Of a stretch of 64,000 nucleotides of DNA, positions 1 to 10,240 are shown in pieces. Under the pieces are notes generated by a model that saw only the letters and a program-made list of their open reading frames with translations, was not told where the DNA came from and ran no database searches. This DNA comes from Tethya wilhelma. Lineage: Eukaryota; Porifera; Demospongiae; Tethyida; Tethyidae. A program made the translations under genes and the position numbers. Each line of letters begins with the position of its first letter. Positions within the stretch are counted from its first letter, which is position 1. Location: the NCBI GenBank assembly GCA_964030475.1, contig CAXIPT010000001.1:17781798-17845797 (forward strand), in the 5' to 3' direction.

Positions 1-1
1 T

Positions 2-48
<47 letters not shown>

Positions 49-66
49 CACACACACACACACACA
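1..66. repeat. (CA)n microsatellite
   Basis: Two runs of CA dinucleotides separated by a short TGTA. It is a simple sequence repeat at the window edge with no coding content. Confidence 0.95.
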
Positions 67-1597
67 AAGGCTCTTCAACAAACAAACAAACAAACACAAT
101 AATAATATAGCTTGATGAGACCAGATTCGATTCACATGGAAACTATAACAAAAGCAACTAAACCAACAGACGAGGCCAATCCACGAACCAGCAATGATGT
201 GACTGTATTCCCCAGCCACGATGTGCAGTCACCAGTTGCACTAGTGATCATACCTCGATCAGCCTTGCAATTGGAACCATTGCACTGACTAGTAGCAATA
301 AAGCAACTCCAATTCCACCTATTGAACAGATCAAGACGTAGACACGTCACCATCTGACATGAGGCAACGTGACCACATCGATCTGTATATTCTAGCCAAC
401 CTGATAAAAGAACCAATCCTCAATGCCACTAGCTCTACACCCTGCATGTGTGGTGTTGCCCAAAGTATATAGTTGACCCAATAGACGTGAGACTAACCAA
501 TGATTCTGAGTACGATACAAGACTGCAGTCAAGAATGACACAGGATACGTAGTAGTGAATAAACAGATGAACGTTAATGATTCGTGTGTGCACAAAAACA
601 AACAACCCATAATAAACTACCATGGTGCTTTAACCATTCCCTGTATATATGTACCACTCCACAAACAAACATTACCAAATACCAACGCAATTTCAACACG
701 CACCATTCGTATACCTCAACCACAATACTGACTGGAGATTGATGAGAAGAATAGAATTTGTGTCGACGAGTAGGTATCGTAAATGAAGACAAATTAATGT
801 GGAGAATCGATTTTGGATGGGTGTGTGATATATGATTCGATTTATCAGTTGAACGAGATAGATATATTCGAATGGTACCATTGTACTTTTTGAAGGACAT
901 ACGTAGTCTGTTTGAAATCAGATGATGTATTTTGTTGTAATACCATAATATTATTGGGTGGTTTGCTTGAGAAACCTACAGAGGTAGAAATGACACCAAC
1001 AATTATACAGAGAAGAGTATAGCTGACTACCTATAATTCAGCTAAAATAACAAGCCTTGAAGCTGGGAATACAACACCAAAGCCTATATAGGGGTTTTAA
1101 GCTCACATGTCTGGCAAGTCAGATTAGTACAAATACAGCTACATGCACGTCTAGTCATGCATAACCGTTTACCAAAGTTATAAGGTTGTAAGCTATATAA
1201 AAACTTTTGAATAAAACGTGACATTCAAATTTGAAATAGAAACACAAATTCTAGGTACCTGCAAGTCCAACATGGTTGTCCTCTGATTTCATGCTAGCTG
1301 CATGGCGGTGTATATACGTGTCATGTCTTGAGAAGAACGGTAGTCAGCCAGACCCAGGGACTGTATAGCTTGCTTTCCCCGGCTGTGACTGACTGTTTAA
1401 AACTAGCAGGAATCTGACTCTCCTGGCCTGTGCACCGCGCGCGGGTCAAATGCGCGGCAAATGACGTTATACTTTTACGCATGCGCATAAACTGATTTAT
1501 TGGTAATGGGTCGTCATAATGCTTGCTCGTTTTGCTGTTAGCGCTATAGCCAACGCCTACTTTTCCTAGGCTGTCATCAGGTATATTTTGTCCCATA
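67..1597. other. Intergenic region upstream of the first dehydrogenase gene
   Basis: No convincing gene is seen on either strand. The minus-strand open frames between 132 and 900 have irregular composition and no recognisable domain. The last 200 bases turn GC-richer and act as the probable promoter of the gene at 1598. Confidence 0.6.
1456..1490. promoter_or_regulatory. Putative core promoter with CRE-like and NRF1-like motifs
   Basis: About 110-140 bases before the start codon at 1598 there is a TGACGT (CRE half-site) and, at about 1478-1486, CGCATGCGC, which matches the core of the NRF1 site of animals. No TATA box is obvious. The motifs are visible; their use as a promoter is inferred from position. 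Confidence 0.4.
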
Positions 1598-2554
1598 ATG
1601 GCAGCTCCAGAGACCAAGCCATACGTGTACCAGCATTCTCAGATGCATCCTAAACTACAGGAGATGTTGGAGAAGCACTTCAACATGGTGCAGCCAGCAG
1701 AGGTGGACCAGTACAGAGACAAAGTGTCAGCCATTTTTGTTTTTCTCTCTCCTTCAGTGACAGAGGAGCTGATAGCTTCTTTCCCCAACCTCAAAGTGGT
1801 AGGAATCAATGCTGTGGGCTATGACCATGTGGATGTGAAGGCGTGTGCAAGGCTGGGGATTAGAGTGGGCCACACACCTAATGTGCTCAATGCCGCGACA
1901 GCTGACATGGGCTGGGCACTTCTCCTAGCAACAGCAAGGAGAGTCGTAGAGGGAGACAAGATCTCAAGGGATCCTCACACCAAGGCCTTCGATGCTGCCT
2001 GGTTTGGCTACCAGGTGAGTGGAACCACACTTGGGATTATTGGAATGGGACGCATTGGACGAGAGGTGGCCAGGAGAGCGGCTGGGTTTGACATGAAGGT
2101 GGTCTACTACAATCGGAACCAGTGCTCAAGTGAGGTGGAGACAGCACTGAAGGCTACCTACGTGCCCACCCTCACCGATCTGCTGCAGCAGTCTGATCAT
2201 GTGATCTTGGTGGCTCCCTCCAGTAAAGAGACGTACAAAATGATGGGCAGGGACCAGTTCAAAGCCATGAGGACCACCGCCACTTTCATCAACATCTCCA
2301 GAGGGACGCTGGTAGACCACGATGCTCTCACTGAGGCATTGAAGAATGGTGAGATAGGAGCAGCTGGACTGGACGTGACCGATCCCGAGCCTCTCCCTCG
2401 TACCCACCCTCTCCTCACCCTCCACAATGTCACTATCACACCTCACACAGGTAGCGCCACGTTGGAGACCCGTATGGACATGGTGCAGATGAACATTGAC
2501 AACATCCTGGCAGCTTTGAAGGGAGAGGAAATGGTGAACGAAGTGAAGAGTTAA
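1598..2554 (+). CDS. D-2-hydroxyacid dehydrogenase, glyoxylate/hydroxypyruvate reductase-like, copy A
   Basis: A 318-residue intact intronless frame. It should reduce glyoxylate or hydroxypyruvate (or a related 2-keto acid) with NAD(P)H in the cytosol. The Rossmann motif GIIGMGRIG is near residue 147. The catalytic triad of the family is present: Arg in NISRG, Glu in DPEPLP and His in TPHTGSAT. Length matches animal GRHPR-type enzymes (about 320-330). The start is the first ATG, and it aligns with the start of copy B at 5987. The two copies are almost identical through the nucleotide-binding core and differ most at the N-terminus and after the catalytic His. Absence of introns contrasts with the intron-rich genes elsewhere in the window. 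The exact substrate cannot be told from sequence. Confidence 0.9.
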   Translation: MAAPETKPYVYQHSQMHPKLQEMLEKHFNMVQPAEVDQYRDKVSAIFVFLSPSVTEELIASFPNLKVVGINAVGYDHVDVKACARLGIRVGHTPNVLNAATADMGWALLLATARRVVEGDKISRDPHTKAFDAAWFGYQVSGTTLGIIGMGRIGREVARRAAGFDMKVVYYNRNQCSSEVETALKATYVPTLTDLLQQSDHVILVAPSSKETYKMMGRDQFKAMRTTATFINISRGTLVDHDALTEALKNGEIGAAGLDVTDPEPLPRTHPLLTLHNVTITPHTGSATLETRMDMVQMNIDNILAALKGEEMVNEVKS

Positions 2555-3284
2555 GATCTTTTTTTCCCTTTAACTAAATTTTGCATGATGTTGAGTTACA
2601 TGTACGTATGTCATAAATATGTGTACATCATCTATTGCTGATGTGAATGTTCAATAAATAACTAGTGAGATTGTGAGATTGTGAGCTAGTAAGTGTGTAT
2701 ACAGTGAAACCACTGAACCAAACGGTACGTGTACTTTGAAAACTAAATTTCATGTCAATATAAATTCAGCTTGTTTTTACTTAGTATCAAAAGGCTGTCT
2801 GTCCACTTCTCAGATTCTCAGTGGTTCTGTTTGTACTGTGAGTCTTAGTGGCATCGAGGCAGCTTGTCCTCCTACTATTACATTGCGAGGCTTGTGTTCT
2901 CAGTCCCAGAGGGTTCACTAACACTCACTCACTCCTTGTGTTCTCAGTCTCAGAGGGTTCACTAACACTCACTCACTCCTTGTGTTCTCAGTCCCAGAGG
3001 GTTCACTAACACTCACTCACTCCTTGTGTTCTCAGTCCCAGAGGGTTCACTAACACTCACTCACTCCTTGTGTTCTCAGTCTCAGAGGGTTCACTGACAC
3101 TCACTCACTCCCATGCACTACATCAAAGGGTCTACTGTATAGAAACAGTAGGTGGCAAATTTGTGAAAAAAGGGATCAAAATTTGTCGTGTGAGTGTCAA
3201 CATGGGCTGTTGGTGTTGGCAACAACTGGTCATTGTAGTGCTACTAGAAGTGGAGATAAACAATCTACTTCACTACGTACACTC
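2555..3284. other. Intergenic region with minisatellite, 3' of copy A
   Basis: AT-rich 3' flank followed by the 44-bp minisatellite. No gene is supported. Open frames here only exist because of the repeat. Confidence 0.6.
2891..3110 (+). repeat. 44-bp minisatellite, about five copies
   Basis: The unit begins CTTGTGTTCTCAGTC and ends CACTCACTCACTC. Copies start near 2891, 2935, 2979, 3023 and 3067, with only C/T changes between most of them. The last copy decays into unique sequence. Confidence 0.9.
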
Positions 3285-3374
3285 ACTTGTAGTGCTACAT
3301 GCACACACCATTGTGCTGTGTGTATGTGTGTTTTGTACCATACAGCTATATAAACATGCAATAGGGATGAGTGT

Positions 3375-3444
<70 letters not shown>

Positions 3445-4537
3445 CAACTAACCTCGTCTGTCTGTTCAGTGACTGTATCCAGCACAAAAGGTGCTGACTC
3501 AGCACACAGCGATATAATGGAGGGTTTTATAAGCACTCTCAGTTGGTCCCTCCTCACCCCCAGGGCCTCGATGTAGTAGGACTCAGGCTGGGAATACAGA
3601 ATGTCCAATCGACTCTCGATGATCCTGTCCACCTCTGGGGAGTTCAGTGCATCCGTTATGTTATCCACGATGTTGACAGATGATGAGAATTGCCTGATTC
3701 TCCTGGAGATGTAACTCTCAAGGTGCTCTGTGTTGAGCAGGAGCTGCACCACGATGATCTTGATGATATTTCTGATTTGTTGGTGACGTTTATAGAACAC
3801 TCTGGAGTTTAAAAAAACATTAACTTAACCAAAATAAACAGTGAAAGGAAAGCCCCCATATACATACCACATTTTATATTAATACACAATTTGTCAACAC
3901 TTATCAAATGAATTTCCACTGAATTTATTTAGTGATGCCCACATACCAAAACTAATAAAAAGTAACTAATGTTTAAATGGCACACTTTGCTATTGATGGA
4001 CACACTCCAACATAGACAAGATGTGGTGAGGTTGAATAAACCTTAACTCACCCACTTCCCCAGAGCAGTGGTATCTTGTAGAGGAGCATAATGACAGCCA
4101 GTCCATTGGTGCCTCCACTGGCAAAGCCAAAGAGCCCCGCTGATATCAGATATCGTGACAGTTCATCCAGCCATTCGATGTCAAAGGTCCTACCGACCAC
4201 CAACAGGGCCACACCAAGGACAAAGATGAAGAATGTGACTGCTACACTGATGACTCCTTTGTCAATACACAGCTGCTTCGTCTTCTGGAGACAGGAGTGG
4301 CATCTTCCAGAGGTGCTCTCTCTCTTGGCGTCAGTCTCATCTTTGAGGAAAGGGTCAAGCTCTTTCAACACTGCTAGCTCTTCCTCGTTCAAGAGAGATT
4401 GCTACAGTGCCCGTGTGTGCAAGACGGTGCCTGATTCCATGCTGCAATCGTAACACATTCATTTAGCTATCAGTACGTACCTCCAGAGAGTGAGGTCTTC
4501 TACTGTATTTCCTTCTTGCTCTCTTGCTTGAGGACAT
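3285..4537 (-). CDS. DUF445-like multi-helix membrane protein
   Basis: Three exons are well supported on the minus strand: 4537-4481, 4401-4052 and 3801-3453, with canonical GT-AG borders and consistent phase (252 codons). The N-terminus is basic (MSSSKRARRKYSRR). Two hydrophobic segments follow (around VISVAVTFFIFVLGVALLVV and LISAGLFGFASGGTNGLAVI), then a soluble helical region. The GGTNGLAVIMLLYKIPLL block resembles the GWxTNWLAIKMLFRP signature of bacterial DUF445 (YheB-like) proteins, so I assign that family by motif only. The 3' end is uncertain. Splicing over the CT tract at 3376-3446 to a short exon ending near 3285 is possible, as is read-through to a stop at 3273. Function is unknown. 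Confidence 0.6.
3376..3446. repeat. (GA)n microsatellite
   Basis: About 70 bases of GA repeat lie inside the last intron, or the 3' end, of the DUF445-like gene. On the gene's strand it reads as CT and could serve as a polypyrimidine tract. Confidence 0.95.
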
Positions 4538-4611
4538 GGCTTCTTTGAACATTTAAAATCTCAATATTTCTTTCATTGAATTAGATAACAATTCTATGAA
4601 TATCATTAAAT

Positions 4612-5859
4612 TCATGACTGTAGCTGTGCAAGTATGAAGGTATTCCAGTGTCCACAATAAACAGCCTCAGCTACCACTCCATCACTCAAACCACTGAACT
4701 GAGTAGGCACACGTATCACACCACCATCACTGTCACTGCTCCTGCCCAGCTGCCCATAGCCATTCCACCCCCACACATACACCACGTGTCCTTCACTCAA
4801 AGCCACACTGTGCCTAGCACCACACCTAACGGACGTGAAGTTAATGTCTTCATCGGCTTCGATTAGAGTTGGTATGGCAACTGTTGAGCTATCCACCGAG
4901 TGTCCTAGCTGGTTGTGCTCATTCCAGCCCCATGAATACACATCTCCAAACTCTGAAAGTGCAGTACTGTGCCAATTACCACACGCTATATCCACAACTG
5001 TGATGCCATGAAGAGCTTCAATGATTGTAGGATTAGCCAGGGGTGTTATATTCCCGTGTCCTAGTTGCCCGCGGTCATTAAGACCAAATGAAAAGAGGAC
5101 ACCAGTGCGTGCTAACAAGAGAACATGGTTTGGACCACAAGCTACTTGACGTACGGGAACTCCAGTATCAACCTGAGCACTTAGAGTGAGCATACGTGCA
5201 CACTTTGTCTCTCTGAGCTCATCTGTCTCTTTCAAGCTCATCTCGTGGAAGTCTCCATTGTCCAGCAGAGCATACATCTTTCCATCAGAGAGTGTGCAGA
5301 GAGACAAAGGTTGAAGGTCAGATTGTTGGGACACCAGGTCATATTCTTGTTGGTCTAAAACTAGTGTTTGCTGCTCAGTTTGAAAGAGGAGAAGATCGTT
5401 AGTTTCTAAGACCCTTCTAACTGGTCCACTCCTCTCAAGATTTTTCTTACAAACCTCCATTCCTTCCCTCCATCTTCCACTAGTGAAGGTGTGTGCTCCA
5501 TCTTGTTCGGCATCCACCTGTGCATGAATGTGTATTGTATCCCACGACGCACTTACAGCTATTGAAGGCTTGGAAGGGAAACGTATCAATTCTTTGGGAG
5601 TGTCCACCATAAACACCACCTCCAGTTGCTGCACATCTAATGCTGCTGCTCCCATCAACTCGTCTTCCTGATGCTCCTTTGTACTTGTGTGTCCAGTTGC
5701 TTCATCTTCTAGGACCTCAAGTTGAGGAGGTTCCTGTTTCCTGCCAGCTGTGTCCCCACCACCACTTGCAGTAGCAGGAGTGTGAGGTAGTCCTGAGCCG
5801 TCCAGCTGCCCAAATGCATTGAATCCCAAACCAAACAAAATCCACTCTTTGGTAGTCAT
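4612..5859 (-). CDS. RCCD1: RCC1 domain-containing protein 1-like (RCCD1)
   Basis: A 415-residue intact single exon. It opens with WILFGLGFNAFGQL, like the GFGFxxFGQ start of animal RCCD1. It then has RCC1-type propeller repeats in the C-terminal half: FSFGLNDRGQLGHG, VYSWGWNEHNQLGH and VYVWGWNGYGQLG, each preceded by the CGxxHxxxL signature. The middle 200 residues are low in repeat signal, as in RCCD1, where the propeller is irregular. Vertebrate RCCD1 partners the KDM8/JMJD5 demethylase in chromatin regulation. Here that is known only from the family. The gene is head-to-head with the dehydrogenase at 5987, with 127 bases between the starts. Confidence 0.75.
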   Translation of the reverse strand: MTTKEWILFGLGFNAFGQLDGSGLPHTPATASGGGDTAGRKQEPPQLEVLEDEATGHTSTKEHQEDELMGAAALDVQQLEVVFMVDTPKELIRFPSKPSIAVSASWDTIHIHAQVDAEQDGAHTFTSGRWREGMEVCKKNLERSGPVRRVLETNDLLLFQTEQQTLVLDQQEYDLVSQQSDLQPLSLCTLSDGKMYALLDNGDFHEMSLKETDELRETKCARMLTLSAQVDTGVPVRQVACGPNHVLLLARTGVLFSFGLNDRGQLGHGNITPLANPTIIEALHGITVVDIACGNWHSTALSEFGDVYSWGWNEHNQLGHSVDSSTVAIPTLIEADEDINFTSVRCGARHSVALSEGHVVYVWGWNGYGQLGRSSDSDGGVIRVPTQFSGLSDGVVAEAVYCGHWNTFILAQLQS

Positions 5860-5986
5860 TTACAGATGATTTGAACTTTGAACTTTTACCACAAATTTAC
5901 CTCTGCATGATTTGCATAGATGCTCTGGCATAATAGCTGTGCACTGCTTGTTCTGTAACTCAGTACAGACAACCAATGGTTACATA
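5860..5986. promoter_or_regulatory. Short divergent intergenic (putative bidirectional promoter)
   Basis: Only 127 bases separate the start codons of the RCCD1-like gene (minus) and dehydrogenase copy B (plus). Both promoters must lie here or overlap the genes. No TATA box is evident. Confidence 0.5.
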
Positions 5987-6940
5987 ATGGATACTTCTGG
6001 TGAAAAACCTTATGTCTATCAGCTCAGCCGAGGTTTACTGCCAAGACTGCAAGAGATGCTGGAGGAGAACTTCAACATGGTGCAGCCTGAAGAGGTGAAG
6101 CAGTACACAGACAAAGTGACAGCCATTCTAGCACTGATATCTACTCCAGTGACAGAGGAGCTGATAGCTTCTTTCCCCAACCTCAAAGTGATAGGGAATA
6201 ATGCTGTGGGCTATGACCATGTGGATGTGAAGGCGTGTGGAAGGCGGGGGATTAGAGTGGGCCACACACCTAATGTGCTCAATGCCACGACAGCTGACAT
6301 GGGCTGGGCACTGCTCCTAGCAACAGCAAGGAGAGTCGTGGAGGGAGACAAGATCTCAAGGGATCCTCAAACCAAGGCCTTCGATGCTGCCTGGTTTGGC
6401 TACCAAGTGAGTGGAACCACGCTTGGGATTATTGGAATGGGACGCATTGGACAAGAGGTGGCCAGGAGAGCAGCTGGGTTTGACATGAAGGTGGTCTACT
6501 ACAATCGGAACCAGTGCTCAAGTGAGGTGGAGACAGCACTGAAGGCTACCTACATGCCCACCCTCACCGATCTGCTGCAGCAGTCTGATCATGTGATCTT
6601 GGTGGCTCCCTCCACTAAAGAGACGTACAAAATGATGGGCAGGGACCAGTTCAAAGCCATGAGGACCACTGCCACTTTCATCAACATCTCCAGAGGGACA
6701 CTGGTAGACCACGATGCTCTCACTGAGGCACTGAAGAATGGTCAGATAGGAGCAGCTGGACTGGACGTGACCGATCCCGAACCTCTCCCTCGTACCCACC
6801 CCCTCCTCACCCTCCACAATGTCACCATCACACCTCACAGGGGGACAGCCACGTTGGACACCCGAAGTACAATGTTGCAAATGACTATTGATAACATAAG
6901 AGCAGCTTTGAAGGAAGAAGAAATGATTCATGAAGTTTAG
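5987..6940 (+). CDS. D-2-hydroxyacid dehydrogenase, glyoxylate/hydroxypyruvate reductase-like, copy B
   Basis: 317 residues, intronless, tandem paralogue of the gene at 1598. I chose the ATG at 5987 rather than the upstream in-frame ATG at 5912 because MDTSGEKPYVYQ lines up with MAAPETKPYVYQ of copy A. The Rossmann loop (GIIGMGRIGQ), Arg (NISRG), Glu (DPEPLP) and His (TPHRGTAT) are kept. The residue after the catalytic His is Arg instead of Thr. Substitutions concentrate in the first 60 residues and the last 40. That suggests recent duplication, or conversion of the core with divergence at the ends. A 20-bp hairpin follows the stop codon. Confidence 0.88.
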   Translation: MDTSGEKPYVYQLSRGLLPRLQEMLEENFNMVQPEEVKQYTDKVTAILALISTPVTEELIASFPNLKVIGNNAVGYDHVDVKACGRRGIRVGHTPNVLNATTADMGWALLLATARRVVEGDKISRDPQTKAFDAAWFGYQVSGTTLGIIGMGRIGQEVARRAAGFDMKVVYYNRNQCSSEVETALKATYMPTLTDLLQQSDHVILVAPSTKETYKMMGRDQFKAMRTTATFINISRGTLVDHDALTEALKNGQIGAAGLDVTDPEPLPRTHPLLTLHNVTITPHRGTATLDTRSTMLQMTIDNIRAALKEEEMIHEV

Positions 6941-6950
6941 GAAATGCAGT

Positions 6951-6998
6951 TGTCGACCCATTACCAATTTCAAAACAAAAATTGGTAATAGGTCGACA
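6951..6998. repeat. Hairpin with 20-bp stem between two genes
   Basis: TGTCGACCCATTACCAATTT at 6951-6970 is mirrored by its reverse complement at 6979-6998 with one mismatch and an 8-base loop. It sits 10 bases after the stop of copy B and 30 bases before the DPH4 start. A protein-dependent terminator is not expected in an animal, so it may be a transposon-derived foldback. Confidence 0.85.
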
Positions 6999-7028
6999 GA
7001 ATTACAAATTACTCAGCTCCTTGCTTTA

Positions 7029-7622
7029 ATGGCAGCAGAGAAAGACGTGGACTTGTACGCTGTGTTGGAGATTAAAAACACAGCAGACATCTCTGAGATT
7101 AGAAAGAACTATCAGAAGTTAGCCAAACAGGTGTGTGTAGATATGTGGTGTGAACAAAACATGAAAACTCTTTTTCACATAATTTTTGTGTCCCTACAGT
7201 TCCATCCTGACAAGCTGCCAGCTGAAGTGAGTGAAACACAAAGATCTGCAGCTATCAAGAAATTCCATGAAATCTCACGAGCCTATGAAATCCTTTCAAA
7301 CGAAGAACAAAGACAGATCTACGATACAAAATCAAATGGTATGGCTAGCACGTCTCAAATAGGTCAGAACCTCATTCATTCATTGTATTGTCCTTTCTCT
7401 ATAGAAAACCGACTCACACAAAAATGGCCTATTACTGCCACTCTAGATTTGGATGATATGACCACTGACCCTGATGGCAGCTGTTTTTCCTCGCCATGCC
7501 GATGTGGTGGTAGTTACACCATCAGTGAGTCAGAGATGGAGGGCGGTGTGGAGGTAGTGTGCTGTTCAATGTGCAGCCTCAGTGTGAGGGTGCTCTACCA
7601 AGCTGTAGAGGAAGATGATTGA
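7029..7622 (+). CDS. DNAJC24: DPH4 / DNAJC24, diphthamide biosynthesis J-domain protein
   Basis: Three exons: 7029-7130, 7200-7338 and 7405-7622, with GT-AG borders. The first two join exactly at AKQ|FHPDK to build a J domain with the HPD motif. The second intron is 66 bases and in frame, so an unspliced frame is open through it. The C-terminal part is a CSL/DPH-type zinc finger: PCRCGG then CCSMCSLSV supply the Cys pairs. In the family, DPH4 helps the DPH1/DPH2/DPH3 system make diphthamide on elongation factor 2, the J domain stimulating HSP70 and the zinc finger binding metal. The predicted protein of about 152 residues is close to the usual 150. The start is the ATG of MAAEKDVDLY; codons upstream are dehydrogenase 3' flank. 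Confidence 0.88.
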   Translation: MAAEKDVDLYAVLEIKNTADISEIRKNYQKLAKQVCVDMWCEQNMKTLFHIIFVSLQFHPDKLPAEVSETQRSAAIKKFHEISRAYEILSNEEQRQIYDTKSNGMASTSQIGQNLIHSLYCPFSIENRLTQKWPITATLDLDDMTTDPDGSCFSSPCRCGGSYTISESEMEGGVEVVCCSMCSLSVRVLYQAVEEDD

Positions 7623-8274
7623 GACGTACCTGTCAAACAGGTACAACTGTAAGTCCAGTTGAAATCGGATTGTGTATCTAGTTATGACGACCTTTGCCAT
7701 ATCAAGTAACTTGTGCAGTGACATTCACAATAGGCTACTTTGTCTGTAGACTGCTTCTCAATTCAGTGTAATTTATGTCATGAAAACTTTCAAGCTATTC
7801 AATCTAGTGTGAATGCTAATTTGTCCATAATACTCCATATCCCCAGTTCACTCCACATTGGGTGGCCATGGTCAAAATTTTGATTACGGTTGCAGATGCA
7901 AGTACAGCATAGCCTTGTACCCAACTAAGAACACTGGAGCAAGGGGTGGTAACTCCCATATGCACTGTACTTTAGCATGAAACACTAAATAGAGGGAGTG
8001 GCTTGAACCAATTATCTTTTTTTTTTTAAGCATGTCACATGGCTGCAGCCGTACAAGACTCAAAATTGAAATTAAGTTGCCAATAGGTAGCATATACTAT
8101 GATCATAAGGTTAATAAATTCACACAAAGAAAACTGCTATTATATTTTGCATTTCTATCAACTAACTAACACAACATATTTACTCCACTACTAACAGTAT
8201 ACAACTCTTTGCTTAGAAGTTTAATCATTACTCAATTCAAAAGTATTGTAAATGTGGCAGAAACCTTAAATGGC
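7623..8274. other. Intergenic region
   Basis: Convergent 3' flanks of DPH4 and the first member of the unknown family. AT-rich, with a T-run at 8018-8029. No gene or recognisable repeat seen. Confidence 0.6.
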
Positions 8275-9491
8275 TCAATCTTTTGGGTAACTGCACCTAC
8301 AGCTGAGTGTATAGATTTTTATGCCAATACGATTTCCCTTTGAATACAAGGCCGCTCCTTCCAGACATGACAAAGTGTCAGGAATAACCTCATGAGCATC
8401 AGTGTAAGGATGATCCTTATATTGAAAGTAGTTAGGATCGTTGAGATCATCCGAGGCTGGTGGTTGCCACTCTGGATCTGAAAGTTTTCCACTTCGAAGG
8501 TCAATTTTGCTCATGTGTAGTTTGAGGGCCATGCGGTTGCCTCTGAGATAAAGTGCAGCTCCTGTAATGACCAAATTAGGATCGACACATCGTACATTGG
8601 TGTCGATGTATCCTGCTTCTTTAAGAACAAAGTAATTACTCTCTCCCCAGCCAGGACTCTGTTTCCATTCAACGTCAGTGGATAGTGTCTCATCCAAGGA
8701 TGTGAACTTTGGTTTTGTCTGAGCAATCTTTATTCCTATTCGATTGCCCTTTTTGTACAACTGCAAGCCTACAACAACCTTTCCAGGGTCAGCTTTATTT
8801 TCATTGGTATCAACATAAATCGATTGGAAATAGACGTCACCCCAACCAGGATTTTCAAACTCACTTGACAGCTTATCCACAAACGTGTGGGATTTGTCAA
8901 ATTGGTCTTGAAATCGTGTTTTCATCTCAGCAGTCAGTTCATCAGAGTCAGGCAAGTGTAGAATTTTGGTTGCAGCAAGAAGACAACAATATCCTTTACT
9001 TGTAACACAAACATCTCCTCAAGGTAGTCAGCAGCAATCCATTTCTGTGATTGTGATAGACTCTCTTTTGTGGAAGTTATCTTGTCGCAAAATATCTCCA
9101 TAAGAGCACCTGGGAGGAGTACGTTATTTCCCATCATTGCATCGTTGATTGCAAACAGCGCTTTCTTGATGTCAGAGCTATTGATACCTTCAGCCCATTT
9201 CTTTGCAGCTTCCTTGTCTGTAAAGTCAGTGGTTTCCATCAAAGAATACTGGTACTCAATGGTAGTAACAGATGATGCCAAAACCTCCACAACTTGTGTC
9301 CACTGAATTTCACTCAGAATTTCCTTCAAGCTGCTTTCGATGTTCTTAAGGGTAGTGTCAATCCCTCCTAGCATTTGCTTGAGTGCAGCCATTTTTTCCC
9401 GGCTTTGCTGACCATTCACGATGCCATTTATGAGATTGGCTGCACCAAGTGCAACACCAACTGCACCAATAACCAAAGGGACCACTGGCAT
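8275..9491 (-). pseudogene. Unknown-family protein, copy 1 (frameshifted)
   Basis: This copy reads in two overlapping frames: residues from 9491 down to about 8990, and the rest from about 8955 to 8275. Compared with copies 2 and 3, one A is missing where they read CTACAAAGTAAGG (near 8998). That shifts the frame at VLQ and leads to an early stop. Everything else, including the three C-terminal repeats with LYxKGNRxGIKI, is well kept, so the break is either recent, a sequencing error, or tolerated. The start MPVVPLVIGAVG lines up with an internal Met of copies 2 and 3 and is hydrophobic. It is diverged from copies 2/3 and is not part of the recent duplication. Function unknown. Confidence 0.75.
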
Positions 9492-10240
9492 TTTCTGAAT
9501 TTTTCTATCTGCAAGATCCTGTAAATTATGTTCACTTAGTTCAATGCAGCAGTATAGTATTTTTTTTGCATTTGAAGTTAGAGCTCCAGAGCATTTAATT
9601 ATAGGTGGCCAGAAAGCTCCTTTTTTTAGAGCTTATATACCTTCAAATTCATATACACACCAAAGCCACGTGATTAATGATAATTATAGAACACAATGAT
9701 GGTTTGGAGTGCATGGCTATATACAAAGTTTTAGAACAGTCCTACAACAATGTTATTACAATGATTATAATAATTATATTGTACTTGATGTAGTGTAGAA
9801 GCATTGATGTAATTATTACATCAATTCATAAATAGAGTACTTTAAACTTCTGCATGGTCTGGGAGCTCCCTTAATAATTATTGATTATATGGCTTCCTTC
9901 ATTCTATGGATATAAGCAAGCATTGTGGAAATAATATTATCTCATACAGTGTTTTAATTGTGTCCATTCATGTTACTAATTATTATCAAGTTGCTGTTCT
10001 ATTTGCTGAATTATTTTAATGGCTGAAAATTATTTAACACCTTTACAGGCAGTCAAACTAAAGCTACAACATATAGTTAATTCACACAAAGAAAAAGCTA
10101 ATCTAGATATTTTGCACTACAATACTAACAGTCACTATGCTACCGACATTTTACACTACAATACTACAGTTCATATTTCTCAGTCAAAAAGTACTTGTAA
10201 AGTCATTCCATGGAAAACCTTCAAACACTCCTGCATGGGA
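9492..10240. other. AT-rich intergenic region
   Basis: Upstream of copy 1 and downstream of copy 2. The part from about 9957 is homologous to 13309 onward and marks one edge of the recent tandem duplication. No gene seen. Confidence 0.6.

Noticed and set aside
132..900. Overlapping minus-strand open frames of 60-108 codons
   Set aside because: No domain, no consistent splice structure, and irregular composition. Likely chance.
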